Source: Hyalangium versicolor (GTDB taxonomy: Bacteria; Myxococcota; Myxococcia; Myxococcales; Myxococcaceae). From it: a stretch of DNA of 64,000 nucleotides. Numbering within the stretch: position 1 is the first letter of the stretch; every line of letters begins with the position of its first letter. Positions 36,201 through 44,632 of the stretch are shown piece after piece. Where the stretch lies: assembly GCF_020103695.1 (NCBI RefSeq), contig NZ_JAHXBF010000020.1, positions 1 to 64,000 of the forward strand, given 5' to 3'. The notes under the pieces were generated by a model. The model saw only the letters and a list, made by a program, of their open reading frames with translations. It was not told the origin of the DNA and did not search any database. The translations under genes and the position numbers were made by a program.

Positions 36201-38061
36201 GCGAGAAAATCCCCAGGGCGTCCCCGCCATCGAGGTGGCGAAGGTCCTCTCTCCCCGCATGGAGTTCCCACGCATCAAGCCCGAGGAGCGGCTACCCGAG
36301 GATCAGGAGCTGCCCGTCCTCAACTGTGTCATCGAACTGCTCATCGAGCACGGGCTGTGCCTGCGCCACCAAGGGCTGCTCGTATTCCCGTCCCTCTTCC
36401 AGCCCACTCACGCCGAGTCCGGGGCGGACTTCTCGCACGCCATCTCGCTGCACTACGACTTCTTCGGCCCCATCGACAACATCTACGCCTCGCTGATCAC
36501 CTCGCTCGCCGTCAGCCAGCGCTTCGGCCCGATGCGCCTGTGGGAGAACCGCGCGGAGTTCGGCCAGCCGGGAGTGGATTCCTCGGGCGTGCGCCGGGTG
36601 CGCAACCTGAGCCAGGGCGTGCGGGGCATTGCCCAACTGGATGTCTACTTCGACGAGGGGACGGACTCGAAGACGCGGGATCTGTTCGTGAACTTCGTCG
36701 AGCAGCACCTGCGCGAGAACGGAGTCGAGCTGCTGGAGCGGCTGACCGTCACCTGTGTCTGCGGCAAGGTCTTCTCGGAGGACGTCATCCGGAAGCGGCT
36801 CTCCGAGGGCAAGGCGGACATTGGCTGCGATGTCTGTGATCGCCGCACGCCGCTGACGCAGGGAGCCCAGCAGTCCCGCGAGAGCAACCCGGCCCTCGTG
36901 CAGGAGGTCCAGGCCCTGCGCACCGCCATCCGAGAGCAGCGCATCCAGACGGCCGCCGAGGTCAAGGTCATCATGAGCGGAGAGGCGAATGTGAAGCAGC
37001 CGCAGCACGAGCCCATCCGCATCCTCCACCTGAGCGATCTGCACATCGGCGCGGGCGAGGATCCCATCAGCTTGATTCAGCCGCTCGCGGCGGACTTGCG
37101 CGACAGGGAGGAGGGGCTGGGGCTGGAGCGTCTGGACTACCTGGTCATCTCCGGAGACCTGACGAACCGGGCCTCACCCCAGGAGTTCGACGCCGCATAC
37201 GAGTTCGTCTCCGGCCTCATCAAGGAGTTCGAGTTCACCGCCCAGCGCTGCATCATCGTTCCCGGCAATCACGATCTGGACTGGGACACGGACGTCTACG
37301 CGTGGAAGAAGAAGCGACAGGTGGATGTCCGCCAGCTCGCGCACGGGAGCTTCCGCGAGGCAGGGGACGGCTACAACATCCGGGATGACGCACGCTACCC
37401 GGAGCGCTTCAAGAACTTCTCCGAGCACTTCTATCACCGGCTCATGCAGAAGCCGTATCCGCTGCTCCCCGAGGAGCAGGGCCTGCCGTTCCTCTTCGCC
37501 GAGGAGCGCCTGCAGTTTCTCGCGATGAACTCGGCGTGGGAGATTGACGAATACTTCAGAGAGCGCTCCAGCATTTCGGAGAAGGCACTGGCCCGGGGAC
37601 TGGCCGCCGCGGACCAGGAACTTGCCAGGGCCCAGTCGGACGGCCGGCTGGCGAAGGATGCCAGGATTCTCCGGATCGCCGTGTGGCACCACCCCATCAC
37701 CGGCAACGAGAAGATCCAGGACGATGCCTTCATGGGGCGGCTCCAGGCGTCGTTCCGGCTCTGCCTCCACGGCCATGTCCACGAGGAACGCGCGGATCTC
37801 GTCAATTACGTGGATCCGCAACGGAGGATCCACGTGGTGGGCGCGGGCAGCTTCGGGGCACCCACTCACGAGCGGCCCGAGTCCGTTCCCCGCCTCTACA
37901 ACCTGCTGGAGGTGAGCAGAGATCTCCAGCAAGTCCGGGTTCACACGCGAAGCCGGCGCAAGCAGGGCGGCGCTTGGGATGGTTGGGCCGTGTGGAAGGG
38001 ACAGGGGCGTGGAGAGAAGCGCTCCTTCTACGACGTCCCCCTTTTGGATCTCCCAAAGTAG
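33244..38061 (+). CDS. phosphoesterase-WD40-Roc GTPase-Zn ribbon-phosphoesterase protein, 1605 aa
   Basis: Domains in order: calcineurin-like phosphoesterase 1 at about 1-320 (SDLHLG 10-15, GD 51-52, GDHD 90-93, THHAP 226-230, but no GHxH); a WD40 propeller at about 405-700; a Roc-type GTPase at about 716-890 (P-loop GEGRTGKS 727-734, DLGGQ 781-785, TKVD 841-844); a winged-helix or COR-like region at about 895-1160; a zinc ribbon (Cys1171, 1173, 1195, 1198); and phosphoesterase 2 at about 1257-1560 with all motifs (SDLHIG 1264, GD 1304, GNHD 1341-1344, HH 1482-1483, GHVH 1510-1513). No signal peptide. The GTG at 33244 follows a GGAGGGGGGA site and begins phosphoesterase 1; the frame is open upstream only as shadow. 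The layout, sensor propeller, GTPase switch and C-terminal hydrolase, fits a conflict or immunity switch, but no activity is proven. Confidence 0.88.
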   Translation: MARFGWLHLSDLHLGAPGSGLLQPETREAFEQDLRRLHEKSGPWDVVFISGDLTESGRTREFDLVNSTLGSLWEYLRSLGSDPCLLAVPGDHDIWQVPLKNERLFEQHTAFSLRQVIRGAVSDEKTAQSLWEVFTPFTQWFNKWRGAHPSASLKAFQRGLLPGDFVATIEAQGMSVGVAGLNSLFRSSEKEGLVGLREVDLQQVEGAMGRDVQGWMEQHELVFLLTHHAPSRLNAKPLAELGMKLTPAGSVLLHLCGGRQSLEERTVDFRRQPWTLALRGPSLLSGKLPGLWGYTVGEIAGAGTEGQIKISPRYVSERKGVIVFGAASGAAQPVSDELVFPIAGLLKERALASLEGVTEGVRAVAPVLGPGLAAQRNDELPRLSAAEPVVPWSKPPPGVMLQGVLGTGGQEVGWLAWAPSGEALAIGFSRGMIAYWSLSAGLPRWTIRAHPKELVDLCFSPDSQMIASRSYSDVRLWRTDGTRVKTPRPLQERGSLAAWSSSGLLVTDWGPGALQIWDSRTWAEAGRVALGRDSALVLALAWSPDGQLLACGGRGPANVNFIRAQPAAGGESYSFERAGFIWTKADVIDMAWHPNSRMLAIASRDKTVRILGLSDAWDELAFLEGHTDVVTSVAFSWDGRLLASMSLDGTVLLWRTDTWEEVARLAEPAGRLPYAGLAFSPTQDVLATMGPGGASVRLWDLDVDILLRTPVVAETVHEVSAKVVLVGEGRTGKSCLALRMVQDQYEEMESTHGMRFWSMPLEQAGSVNSAAGTRREVVLWDLGGQSEYQLVHQLFLRDSTVALMVMEPGRGERALEEIEGWHRRLLAQARERKIRKLLVGTKVDTSEAPVNRAALQELVQRLEFESYVLTSARQGQGIQELKNALDKAIEWETLEKVSRPELFQRIRQLIQKLRDSRRVVLRFIELESELQREMGDSFDRGALQAVVSHLTRQGRVADTRMAGGTRVLILEVEQIERYAGSLIVAARENPQGVPAIEVAKVLSPRMEFPRIKPEERLPEDQELPVLNCVIELLIEHGLCLRHQGLLVFPSLFQPTHAESGADFSHAISLHYDFFGPIDNIYASLITSLAVSQRFGPMRLWENRAEFGQPGVDSSGVRRVRNLSQGVRGIAQLDVYFDEGTDSKTRDLFVNFVEQHLRENGVELLERLTVTCVCGKVFSEDVIRKRLSEGKADIGCDVCDRRTPLTQGAQQSRESNPALVQEVQALRTAIREQRIQTAAEVKVIMSGEANVKQPQHEPIRILHLSDLHIGAGEDPISLIQPLAADLRDREEGLGLERLDYLVISGDLTNRASPQEFDAAYEFVSGLIKEFEFTAQRCIIVPGNHDLDWDTDVYAWKKKRQVDVRQLAHGSFREAGDGYNIRDDARYPERFKNFSEHFYHRLMQKPYPLLPEEQGLPFLFAEERLQFLAMNSAWEIDEYFRERSSISEKALARGLAAADQELARAQSDGRLAKDARILRIAVWHHPITGNEKIQDDAFMGRLQASFRLCLHGHVHEERADLVNYVDPQRRIHVVGAGSFGAPTHERPESVPRLYNLLEVSRDLQQVRVHTRSRRKQGGAWDGWAVWKGQGRGEKRSFYDVPLLDLPK

Positions 38062-38109
38062 GTCACTTACACTCTTCCGCGTGAGCCCACCTGCCGAAAA
38101 GGTGCACAC

Positions 38110-39111
38110 GTGACGCGACGGGGCTTCCAGGGATGGATGCCTCGGCAGCTGCTGGGGGCCGGGCCCCTGGCGCTGGCACACGCCGTTGCTTTCACCGGAG
38201 CTTCGGCGGCGGCTCAAGGGCTCGGGGGGGCGGAGTCACGGTCAACGGATGGGACGGATGGAATCGTCATCGACGCCGTGCTCTGCATGGCCTTGCCGCT
38301 CATGCTTGCGGCGGGTCTCTTCTTCCTGCTCCGTGTCGTCGTGAGAGGAGCGGCTTTCGCCGCGACCACCAGGCACTGGAGGCAGTCCCAGCCGTCCAAT
38401 CACAGCGTGGAGGTGTCCTCTCTGGACAAACGGCTGCACCGCGTCGCGATCGTGCTCACCTCGGTGGAGCATGCCCTGCGGTTGGAGGAGGACTCCGAGC
38501 TGCGCGAGATGCTCGACCAATCCACCCTGTCGGAGCAGCGGGCGCGTGACGAGGTGGACAAGGCTCGGGCAGGGAAGGTGAGCCTCCCGGTGGCTGCGGC
38601 CCAGGTGCATGCGGCCGAGGAGAGCATGGGGGTGACGGAGGAGCGGGCCCGAGAGCTGTTCGGGGACAATGCCTTTCTGGACGAGGGCGCGAGGGTGGGG
38701 TGCTTCTTCTGTGCGCGTCCTTTGGCGAATGCCTCGTATCGGAGGCAGGTGCCGCTGAAGCGAGGCTCGGACATCACTCCCGTCGTCGCCTGCCCACCTT
38801 GCGCGGAGTTGGCCGCCGCGGGCCAGCCCTCTCCGATTCTGGTTCGCATGGAGATGGGTGAGCGGATGCTGCACTGGAGCGAGCTGGAGAGGTACGACCC
38901 CTACCACCGCCGTCACGAGCCCTATCCAGGCGTCCGGACCGTGCCGGCCTGGGATCTAGCCTCCCAGCTCTCCCTGTCCGAGCTGGCGGCGCGTGCAGCG
39001 GGAGGGCAGGGCGAACTGGCGGCGGACGAGGGATGCCCGGTGCTCGACCTCGACAGCCCAGCGCAGGGCACCTCCGTCCTCAGTCTCGAGCCCTCGAGAG
39101 AGCAGGGCTGA
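38110..39111 (+). CDS. membrane-anchored protein with Cys4 zinc-binding domain, 333 aa
   Basis: Not a family I recognise. A hydrophobic N-terminus (about residues 14-36) may be a signal or first membrane helix, and a second helix lies at about 53-80. The remainder is soluble and charged; a predicted helical part at about 95-190 precedes CxxC (CFFC) and a second CxxC (CPPC), which together can hold zinc. It begins 48 bases after the phosphoesterase-GTPase gene on the same strand and is probably cotranscribed, so it may be its membrane partner. The GTG at 38110 was chosen; an ATG at 38134 is possible. Confidence 0.6.
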   Translation: MTRRGFQGWMPRQLLGAGPLALAHAVAFTGASAAAQGLGGAESRSTDGTDGIVIDAVLCMALPLMLAAGLFFLLRVVVRGAAFAATTRHWRQSQPSNHSVEVSSLDKRLHRVAIVLTSVEHALRLEEDSELREMLDQSTLSEQRARDEVDKARAGKVSLPVAAAQVHAAEESMGVTEERARELFGDNAFLDEGARVGCFFCARPLANASYRRQVPLKRGSDITPVVACPPCAELAAAGQPSPILVRMEMGERMLHWSELERYDPYHRRHEPYPGVRTVPAWDLASQLSLSELAARAAGGQGELAADEGCPVLDLDSPAQGTSVLSLEPSREQG

Positions 39112-39119
39112 CCGCTTCC

Positions 39120-39596
39120 TCAGAGGAGCTTTTCGAGCCACACCGTTTCGTCGTCGATGCCAGGGGGATAGGGCTCGATCGCCACGACTCGGTAGCCGAG
39201 CCGCTCATAGAAGGCCCGGTTGCCGGGCAGCCGTCGGCGGGTGCCGGCTCGCAGGCGGAGGAACCCGAGCTCGCGGGCACGTGCCTCCAGAGCGATGACC
39301 ACCTGTCGGCCCACGCCGTGCGATTGCCAGTCGGGGTGGACGGCGATGCGCTTCAGCGCCCCAGTCGGTGGTGCTCCCTCGACGCGCCCGGCTCCCACCA
39401 ATTTCTCGCCCACCTGCGCCACGACGACACGCTGCGGAATGCTCTCCAGGAACGGTCGCAGGAAGGCCTCATCTTCGCTGAGCGCCGTTGGGCGGGACGG
39501 CAGCTGCGGCACCAGGGGAAGGAACGCCGCCTGCTGTACGGCTCGCACGGCAGCCGCGTCGTCAAGGCGCGCATCGCGAATAAGGAGGGACACCAT
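39120..39596 (-). CDS. GNAT family N-acetyltransferase, 158 aa
   Basis: Begins IRDARLDDAAAVRAVQ, the usual GNAT first strand and helix, and has the acetyl-CoA loop motif QSHGVGRQVV (Q/RxxGxG/A) in IAVHPDWQSHGVGR, then LRLRAGTRRRLPGNRAFYERLGYR, the conserved C-terminal part. Transfers an acetyl group from acetyl-CoA to a small amine or protein N-terminus; substrate unknown. The start at ATG 39596 sits next to the first domain strand; a GTG at 39614 is an alternative with its own AGGAG. Convergent with the zinc-binding gene. Confidence 0.88.
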   Translation of the reverse strand: MVSLLIRDARLDDAAAVRAVQQAAFLPLVPQLPSRPTALSEDEAFLRPFLESIPQRVVVAQVGEKLVGAGRVEGAPPTGALKRIAVHPDWQSHGVGRQVVIALEARARELGFLRLRAGTRRRLPGNRAFYERLGYRVVAIEPYPPGIDDETVWLEKLL

Positions 39597-39881
39597 GTGC
39601 CTCGTGTGTACCACGGGTCTCCTGGGGCGGGGGCTGCAGCCGCATGTCCCGCTGGAGCTGGCTCCGCAGCGCGCGCAGCGCGCCTCGGTGGGCCTTTCCT
39701 ACCGAGCACGTCTCTGGTCCAGAGGTCCACCTATCCAGTAGGGTTGTGTTGCGAGCATGCTCATCGTCTCGCTGGAGAGCCTCATGACTCACCCGATGAC
39801 CAGAGCACCCCAAGTCCTTGCCTACGGCTGCTCCCTCTTCGTCGTCATGCTCCCTCGCTGTCCTACTTTCGAGGAGCCCTG

Positions 39882-40316
39882 ATGAATCCGTTTACGGCGC
39901 CCACATGGCTTTCCACGCTCGGAGCGGCAGTGGTGGGAGGGCTCATTGTGTTCGCGTTCCTGAAGACAACTCCCTCGCCTCAGCCGGACCCGTCGTACTT
40001 CCTGGCGGATCATCAGCGGCATCAGCCCTCTCCTGAGGCTCCGGATGGGGGAGTCGCGGAGGAGGCGCTGGCATCCGTCGAAATGCCCTCTGCTAGCGCC
40101 CCTGCCTCCATGCTTGGCATGCCGATGCCACCCGAGCCGTATCCCCGCCAGAAGCGCCCTCCGTGCGAGCCGAAGACCCAGAAAGCCATCAACGGGGGCT
40201 GTTGGTTTGGCCCGGCGGGGCGGTCGCCATGTGGCGCTGAAGCGTTCGATCACGAGGGAGGCTGCTATCTCCCCGTCATCATGTCCCCGCGTCGGCCCAC
40301 CTCGGATGAGCCGTGA
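39882..40316 (+). CDS. membrane-anchored Cys-rich protein resembling myxobacterial kinase C-termini, 144 aa
   Basis: An N-terminal membrane helix at about 10-28 is followed by a Pro-rich linker and a Cys-rich end: PPCEPKTQKAINGGCW, then SPCG and GGCYLPV. This PPCEP...NGGCW...PC...CY.PV pattern is, from memory, the C-terminal extracellular tail found on many myxobacterial Ser/Thr kinases; here it stands alone with only a helix. It could be a former kinase tail or an independent surface domain. GAGGAG lies six bases before the ATG. The same frame is open upstream for 850 bases but that part is a shadow. Confidence 0.7.
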   Translation: MNPFTAPTWLSTLGAAVVGGLIVFAFLKTTPSPQPDPSYFLADHQRHQPSPEAPDGGVAEEALASVEMPSASAPASMLGMPMPPEPYPRQKRPPCEPKTQKAINGGCWFGPAGRSPCGAEAFDHEGGCYLPVIMSPRRPTSDEP

Positions 40317-40348
40317 TGAGCCGTCCCAGGGCTCACCCCGCGTACTGC

Positions 40349-41890
40349 TCAAGGCGTGGTCAGCACGCTGGTGAGCGCCTCTGCCCGTGAGGTGTCCACC
40401 AGCGAGTCCTTCCGGAAGGGCTGCCGGGTGAGATCCACGCCCGGTGTCCGCAAGGCGGCCAGCCGCACCACATAAGCCTGCTTCGCCTCGAGCACTCCCG
40501 GTGGCACGCGCACCTCGCGCTGCGCCGTGAGGAAGGTGGCCACCGTCTCCGAGCGAGCCACATCCGGCGCGCTCTCCGTGGCGTACAGCCGGAAGATGCG
40601 CAGCTCGTACACATCCGCCGTGCCCAGCGTGGGCGGCTCCCAGGTGAAGACCGGCGTGAGGGACGCGATCGTCCGGTCCGTCTGTGCATCCGCTCCGTCC
40701 ACCCGGAACTGCGTAGGCGGTGAGAGCCGGGCCTGCACGGGACGGGACGTGAAGACACCCAGCCCCTCCTGATCCTCCAGGGACACGCCCACCGTCCCCC
40801 GCGGCCCTTGTGGAGTGATTCGCACCGGGACCTGGTAGAGGTGGACGACCGTGGCCACCATGCCCCACGTGGACGGGTAGGGGTTGCCGTACTCCAGCGT
40901 CAGGTTCACGTCCTGACTGGCTGCCGGGATGTTGCCGATGAGCAGCTTCCGCGTGTAGCCCACCACGCCCTCCGAGAGCCCGCCCACCGCTGGAGTCACG
41001 AAGAGGCTGTGCTGCACGGAGGTTTCCGTCAGCGGCACCGCCAGGGGATGCACCGCCGCGCGGTGTGCCTCGAAGCTCGAGCGCCGCCAGTCGACCGTGA
41101 GCTGCTGCGGAGGCAGCGCCGTGAAGGTGCCCTCCACCGACGTGGCCTGCTCATCCGCTCGGAAAGTCACCTGCGTCAGCGTCAGCGCCCGAGTCACCGA
41201 GAAGTAATTGAAGTCTCCCGAGGAGCGCCGAAGCCGCTGCAGGAGGTAGAGCTGGTCTCCCTTCGTGCTGTCGATGAGCTCCTGGCGCCCGAAGGCCGAC
41301 TGGTACATCGCCCCCTGCGCCGTGAGCGAGGTTGCCCCCGGTTGCGGCGCGGGCTCCAGCTCGAACACCCCCGCCGCGCCCGCGTTCGGCGCCTCCACTT
41401 CGAACTCCTGGTAGGCATCCATGGGCGCCAGGCCATCCACGGTCAAGGTGAACCGGGGCGTGGTGGGGACGGTGATGACGTCCTCGCGGCCCAGCAGGTA
41501 CTCGTCCAGGTTGAGCTGCCGGTGCGAGGTGATGACGTAGGTGTCCGAGCCCTGCTTCAGGTAGTACGGGCCTTCGGGGACGTTCTCGAACTTGAAGGTG
41601 TCGATGCTCGTGGAGACCAGGGGCCGCGTCTCGAAGGCAGTCCCCGACGGGATGAGCACCGACAGCGTGGATCTCACGCCCGTGCTGTCCACGGAGGTGA
41701 CATCCTTCGATTCCAGGCGGCGGTGGATGATGCGTTGCCCGGAGACGGCGCTCGGATCCTCAGTCGTGGGAGGAGGGGGCGTTTGCGGAGGATCGTCCTC
41801 GCGGCAGGCGAGGGGCAGCAGGTACAGCGCGAAGAGCAGGGCGGCGAGCCGGCCAGGAGCCGGCCAGGAGCGACGGGTGGGCGTGGGCAT
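40349..41890 (-). CDS. lipoprotein of unknown function, 513 aa
   Basis: Not recognised. A signal peptide ends in LPLAC, giving a lipid-anchored protein. The rest is beta-strand-rich and Pro/Thr-rich, suggesting several immunoglobulin-like or fibronectin-like modules; the segment VFTWEPPTLGTADVYELRIFRL near residue 420 reads as the start of a fibronectin type III-like unit. No catalytic motif was seen. It is preceded by a receiver-kinase gene on the same strand, about 60 bases away, but a functional link is not evident. Confidence 0.75.
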   Translation of the reverse strand: MPTPTRRSWPAPGRLAALLFALYLLPLACREDDPPQTPPPPTTEDPSAVSGQRIIHRRLESKDVTSVDSTGVRSTLSVLIPSGTAFETRPLVSTSIDTFKFENVPEGPYYLKQGSDTYVITSHRQLNLDEYLLGREDVITVPTTPRFTLTVDGLAPMDAYQEFEVEAPNAGAAGVFELEPAPQPGATSLTAQGAMYQSAFGRQELIDSTKGDQLYLLQRLRRSSGDFNYFSVTRALTLTQVTFRADEQATSVEGTFTALPPQQLTVDWRRSSFEAHRAAVHPLAVPLTETSVQHSLFVTPAVGGLSEGVVGYTRKLLIGNIPAASQDVNLTLEYGNPYPSTWGMVATVVHLYQVPVRITPQGPRGTVGVSLEDQEGLGVFTSRPVQARLSPPTQFRVDGADAQTDRTIASLTPVFTWEPPTLGTADVYELRIFRLYATESAPDVARSETVATFLTAQREVRVPPGVLEAKQAYVVRLAALRTPGVDLTRQPFRKDSLVDTSRAEALTSVLTTP

Positions 41891-41950
41891 GATCGGACGG
41901 ATCGTAGCCCACCCGCTCCCCAGGACGGACAGGGAGCGGCACGTCCAGGC

Positions 41951-43525
41951 TCAAGGTTGCCGGGGAAGCAGCACGGTGAACGTCGTTCCCTCGTCCGCCA
42001 CGGAGCGCACGCTCACCCGGCCTCCGTGCGCCAGCACGATGTGCCGCACGATGAAGAGCCCCAGGCCGATGCTCCTGCCGGCGCGGCCCGCCTGCTGCGT
42101 GGTGCCGCGCTCCATGGGCTCGAAGATGCGCGGTAGCACCTCGGGTGCAATGGGATCGCCGGTGTTGTGGATCTCCAGCACCACCGCATCTACTTCGCCC
42201 CGCGTCGTCACCCGCACCGGCGTATGCGAGGTGCTGTACTGCAAGGCGTTCCCCACCAGGTTGGCGATGACCTGGGCCAGCCGGTCCGGATCCCACTGGC
42301 CCTGGCCTTCACCCGTCTGCTCCACCTGGATCGTCCGATCCGAGTGCGTCACCTGTAACTCGTCCACCACCGTCTGCAGCAGATCGTGCAGATTCATGGA
42401 CTGGCGGTTCAGCGGGATGCCGCCTCCCTGCCGCGCCTGTGTGAAGTCGAGCAGATCGCGGATCATTCGCGTGGCGCGCTCCGCCGCCGTGAGCGCCCGA
42501 ATGGCATTGCGCCGCTGCCGCTCCTCCAGCTCCTCGCTCCGGAGGATGGCCGTCGCCGCGAGCATGATGGCGTTCAGCGGGTTGCGCAGATCATGGCTGA
42601 CAATGCCGAGGAGTTGCCGCTCGAACTCGGTGCGCTGCCGCGCCTCGGCCTCCAGTCGCTTGCGCTCGGTGACGTCCTGGAGCGCTCCCACCACCTGAGT
42701 GGCGTGGCCCTCCGCGTCTCGGACGATGTGGCACCGGTCCACCACGTGCACCCAGGTGTTGTCCGCGCGCCGCAGGCGGTACTCCTCCTGCCAGTCCTGG
42801 ACCGTGCCGGCGACAGCCTCGCGGATGCTGCTCACCACCCGCTCCCGGTCCTCGGGGTGGAGGTGCGCCCGCCACCAGTCGGAGGTGTCTTCCAGCCCTG
42901 CCTCCGCGTAGCCCAGATAGGCTGGCAGCGAGATGCTCCGCTCCATCTCGCCCGTGCTCGGGTTCCACTCCCAGATGACGTCCCGGGTGGCGCGGGCGGC
43001 GAGCTCGTAGCGCTGCTCGCTCCGGCGAGCCCGCGCCTCGGCCATCTGCACCTCGGACAGCGAGCCCTCCGCGAGCATCCGCCGGGCCCGCTCATCCGCC
43101 AGGGCTCGCTTGCGCAGCACCTCCCAGCGCGAGAGGGCATGCACCCGGGCCAGCAGCTCCGCCGCGCGGAAGGGCTTGAGGACATAGTCATTGGCGCCCG
43201 CCAGCAGCCCCTCCTCCACATCCTCCGGGCGAGCGAACCCGGTGATGATGAGGACGGGCAGCATCTGGGTGGAGGTATTGCCGCGCAGGTAGCGGCACAC
43301 CTCGAGGCCGGACATGCCCGGCATCTGCCAGTCCAGGACGAGCACCTCCGGTGGGCTCTGGTGGTTCAGGGCCTCCAGCATCGCCTCGCCATTCGAGAAC
43401 ACGTCGACCTGGCAGGCGCTGGCCAGGGCGCGGCGAATGGCCTCCACCTCCGTGGGGCTGTCGTCCACAACCCAGACGAGAGGAATGGATGCCGGGGCGA
43501 CAATGGGGGGAGTGCTGTCAGACAA
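41951..43525 (-). CDS. hybrid receiver-PAS-histidine kinase, 524 aa
   Basis: An N-terminal receiver (VVDDSPTE acidic pocket, phospho-Asp in VLVLDWQMPGMSG, Lys in VLKPF) at about 15-135, a short coiled-coil linker, a PAS/PAC sensor at about 175-295, then a HisKA H-box (GIVSHDLRNPLNAI) and ATPase domain (N box NLVGNALQYS, then a glycine-rich SIGLGLFIV). Soluble; no membrane helix. The order receiver-first is typical of kinases controlled by another phosphodonor. The only in-frame start near the receiver is a TTG at 43525 without a clear ribosome site, so the exact start is uncertain. Confidence 0.9.
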   Translation of the reverse strand: MSDSTPPIVAPASIPLVWVVDDSPTEVEAIRRALASACQVDVFSNGEAMLEALNHQSPPEVLVLDWQMPGMSGLEVCRYLRGNTSTQMLPVLIITGFARPEDVEEGLLAGANDYVLKPFRAAELLARVHALSRWEVLRKRALADERARRMLAEGSLSEVQMAEARARRSEQRYELAARATRDVIWEWNPSTGEMERSISLPAYLGYAEAGLEDTSDWWRAHLHPEDRERVVSSIREAVAGTVQDWQEEYRLRRADNTWVHVVDRCHIVRDAEGHATQVVGALQDVTERKRLEAEARQRTEFERQLLGIVSHDLRNPLNAIMLAATAILRSEELEERQRRNAIRALTAAERATRMIRDLLDFTQARQGGGIPLNRQSMNLHDLLQTVVDELQVTHSDRTIQVEQTGEGQGQWDPDRLAQVIANLVGNALQYSTSHTPVRVTTRGEVDAVVLEIHNTGDPIAPEVLPRIFEPMERGTTQQAGRAGRSIGLGLFIVRHIVLAHGGRVSVRSVADEGTTFTVLLPRQP

Positions 43526-43666
43526 GAGGGCTCATGCTCTAGCCCCCGTGCCTCCGGGCGTCAATGGACGGGGGGTACGCGCTCGGTGATTCATGCAAGT
43601 TGACAAGATTGAAACTCCGGGCCGCATCCAGGTACACCCTGGGTTTTCATTGAGGGAGGCCCCGGC

Positions 43667-44608
43667 ATGAAGCCCATCGTGACGCTGACCATCAACCCGA
43701 CGATCGATCTGGCCACCACAGTGGAGACGGTGACGCCCGAGCACAAGCTGCGGTGCGCCCCGGAGCGCCGGGATCCCGGTGGCGGAGGGCTCAACGTCGC
43801 GCGCGTCATCCGCGAGCTGGGAGGCGAGTCGCTCGCGCTCTACCCGCGGGGCGGTCCCACGGGAGAGCTGCTGGAGCAACTGCTGGCGGAGAAGGGCCTG
43901 CGGCGCTGGTCCATCGTCATCTCGGGCCACACCCGCGAGAACTTCACGGTGGCCGAGCGCAACGGCAAGCGCGAGTTCCGCTTCGTCATGCCCGGGCCCA
44001 CGCTCACCGAGAAGGAGTGGCAGGCGTGCCTGGAGTCCCTGTCCACCGTGGCCGCGGATGCCGAGTACATCGTCGCCAGCGGTAGCCTGTCTCCGGGCGT
44101 CCCCGTGGACTTCTACGCCCGGGTGGCGCGGATTGCCCGCAAGCAGAACGCGCGGCTGGTGCTGGACACCTCGGGCGAGCCGCTGCGCGCGGCCCTGGCG
44201 GAGGGCGTGTTCTTCGCCAAGCCCAACCGCAAGGAGTTCCGGGACATGATGGGGCCCCAGGTAGAGGAGCCCGCCGGCATGGCCGCGGCCGCCCGGGCCT
44301 TCCTGGAGAAGGGCAACGCGGAGATCCTCGTCGTGTCCATGGGGGCGGACGGCGCCCTGCTGACGACGCGCCAGGGCCAGTACCGGGCGACTCCGCCCCC
44401 CGTGGAGACGCACAGCTCGGTGGGCGCGGGAGACAGCTTCGTGGGAGGCATGACGCTCGGGTTGGCGCGGGGCCTGCCGCCCGAGGAGGCCTTCCGGTGG
44501 GGCATCGCCTCGGGCACGGCGGCGCTCCTGTCCCAGGGCACGGAGCTCTGCCGCCGGGCGGACACCGAGCTCATGCTCACCCAGGTCCAGCCGGTGCGAG
44601 TGGTGTGA
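43667..44608 (+). CDS. pfkB: PfkB family sugar kinase (6-phosphofructokinase II / 1-phosphofructokinase type), 313 aa
   Basis: The N-terminal TLTINPTIDL and GGGGLNVAR segments and the C-terminal signature SVGAGDSFVGG with its catalytic Asp place it in the PfkB/LacC/FruK branch of ribokinases. It would phosphorylate a hexose phosphate, most likely fructose-6-phosphate, with ATP in glycolysis; distinguishing Pfk-2 from FruK by eye is not certain. Length is normal (about 310). It is divergent from the hybrid kinase and is followed after 24 bases by a proline-rich envelope protein gene, which may be in the same transcript. Confidence 0.88.
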   Translation: MKPIVTLTINPTIDLATTVETVTPEHKLRCAPERRDPGGGGLNVARVIRELGGESLALYPRGGPTGELLEQLLAEKGLRRWSIVISGHTRENFTVAERNGKREFRFVMPGPTLTEKEWQACLESLSTVAADAEYIVASGSLSPGVPVDFYARVARIARKQNARLVLDTSGEPLRAALAEGVFFAKPNRKEFRDMMGPQVEEPAGMAAAARAFLEKGNAEILVVSMGADGALLTTRQGQYRATPPPVETHSSVGAGDSFVGGMTLGLARGLPPEEAFRWGIASGTAALLSQGTELCRRADTELMLTQVQPVRVV

Positions 44609-44632
44609 GCCGTTACCTTCCAGGGGGCTTCC

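Noticed and set aside
39033..39881. Long N-terminal extension of the small kinase-tail-like gene
   Set aside because: It crosses the zinc-protein gene end and the acetyltransferase gene in other frames; the real start at 39882 has GAGGAG and leads into a membrane helix.
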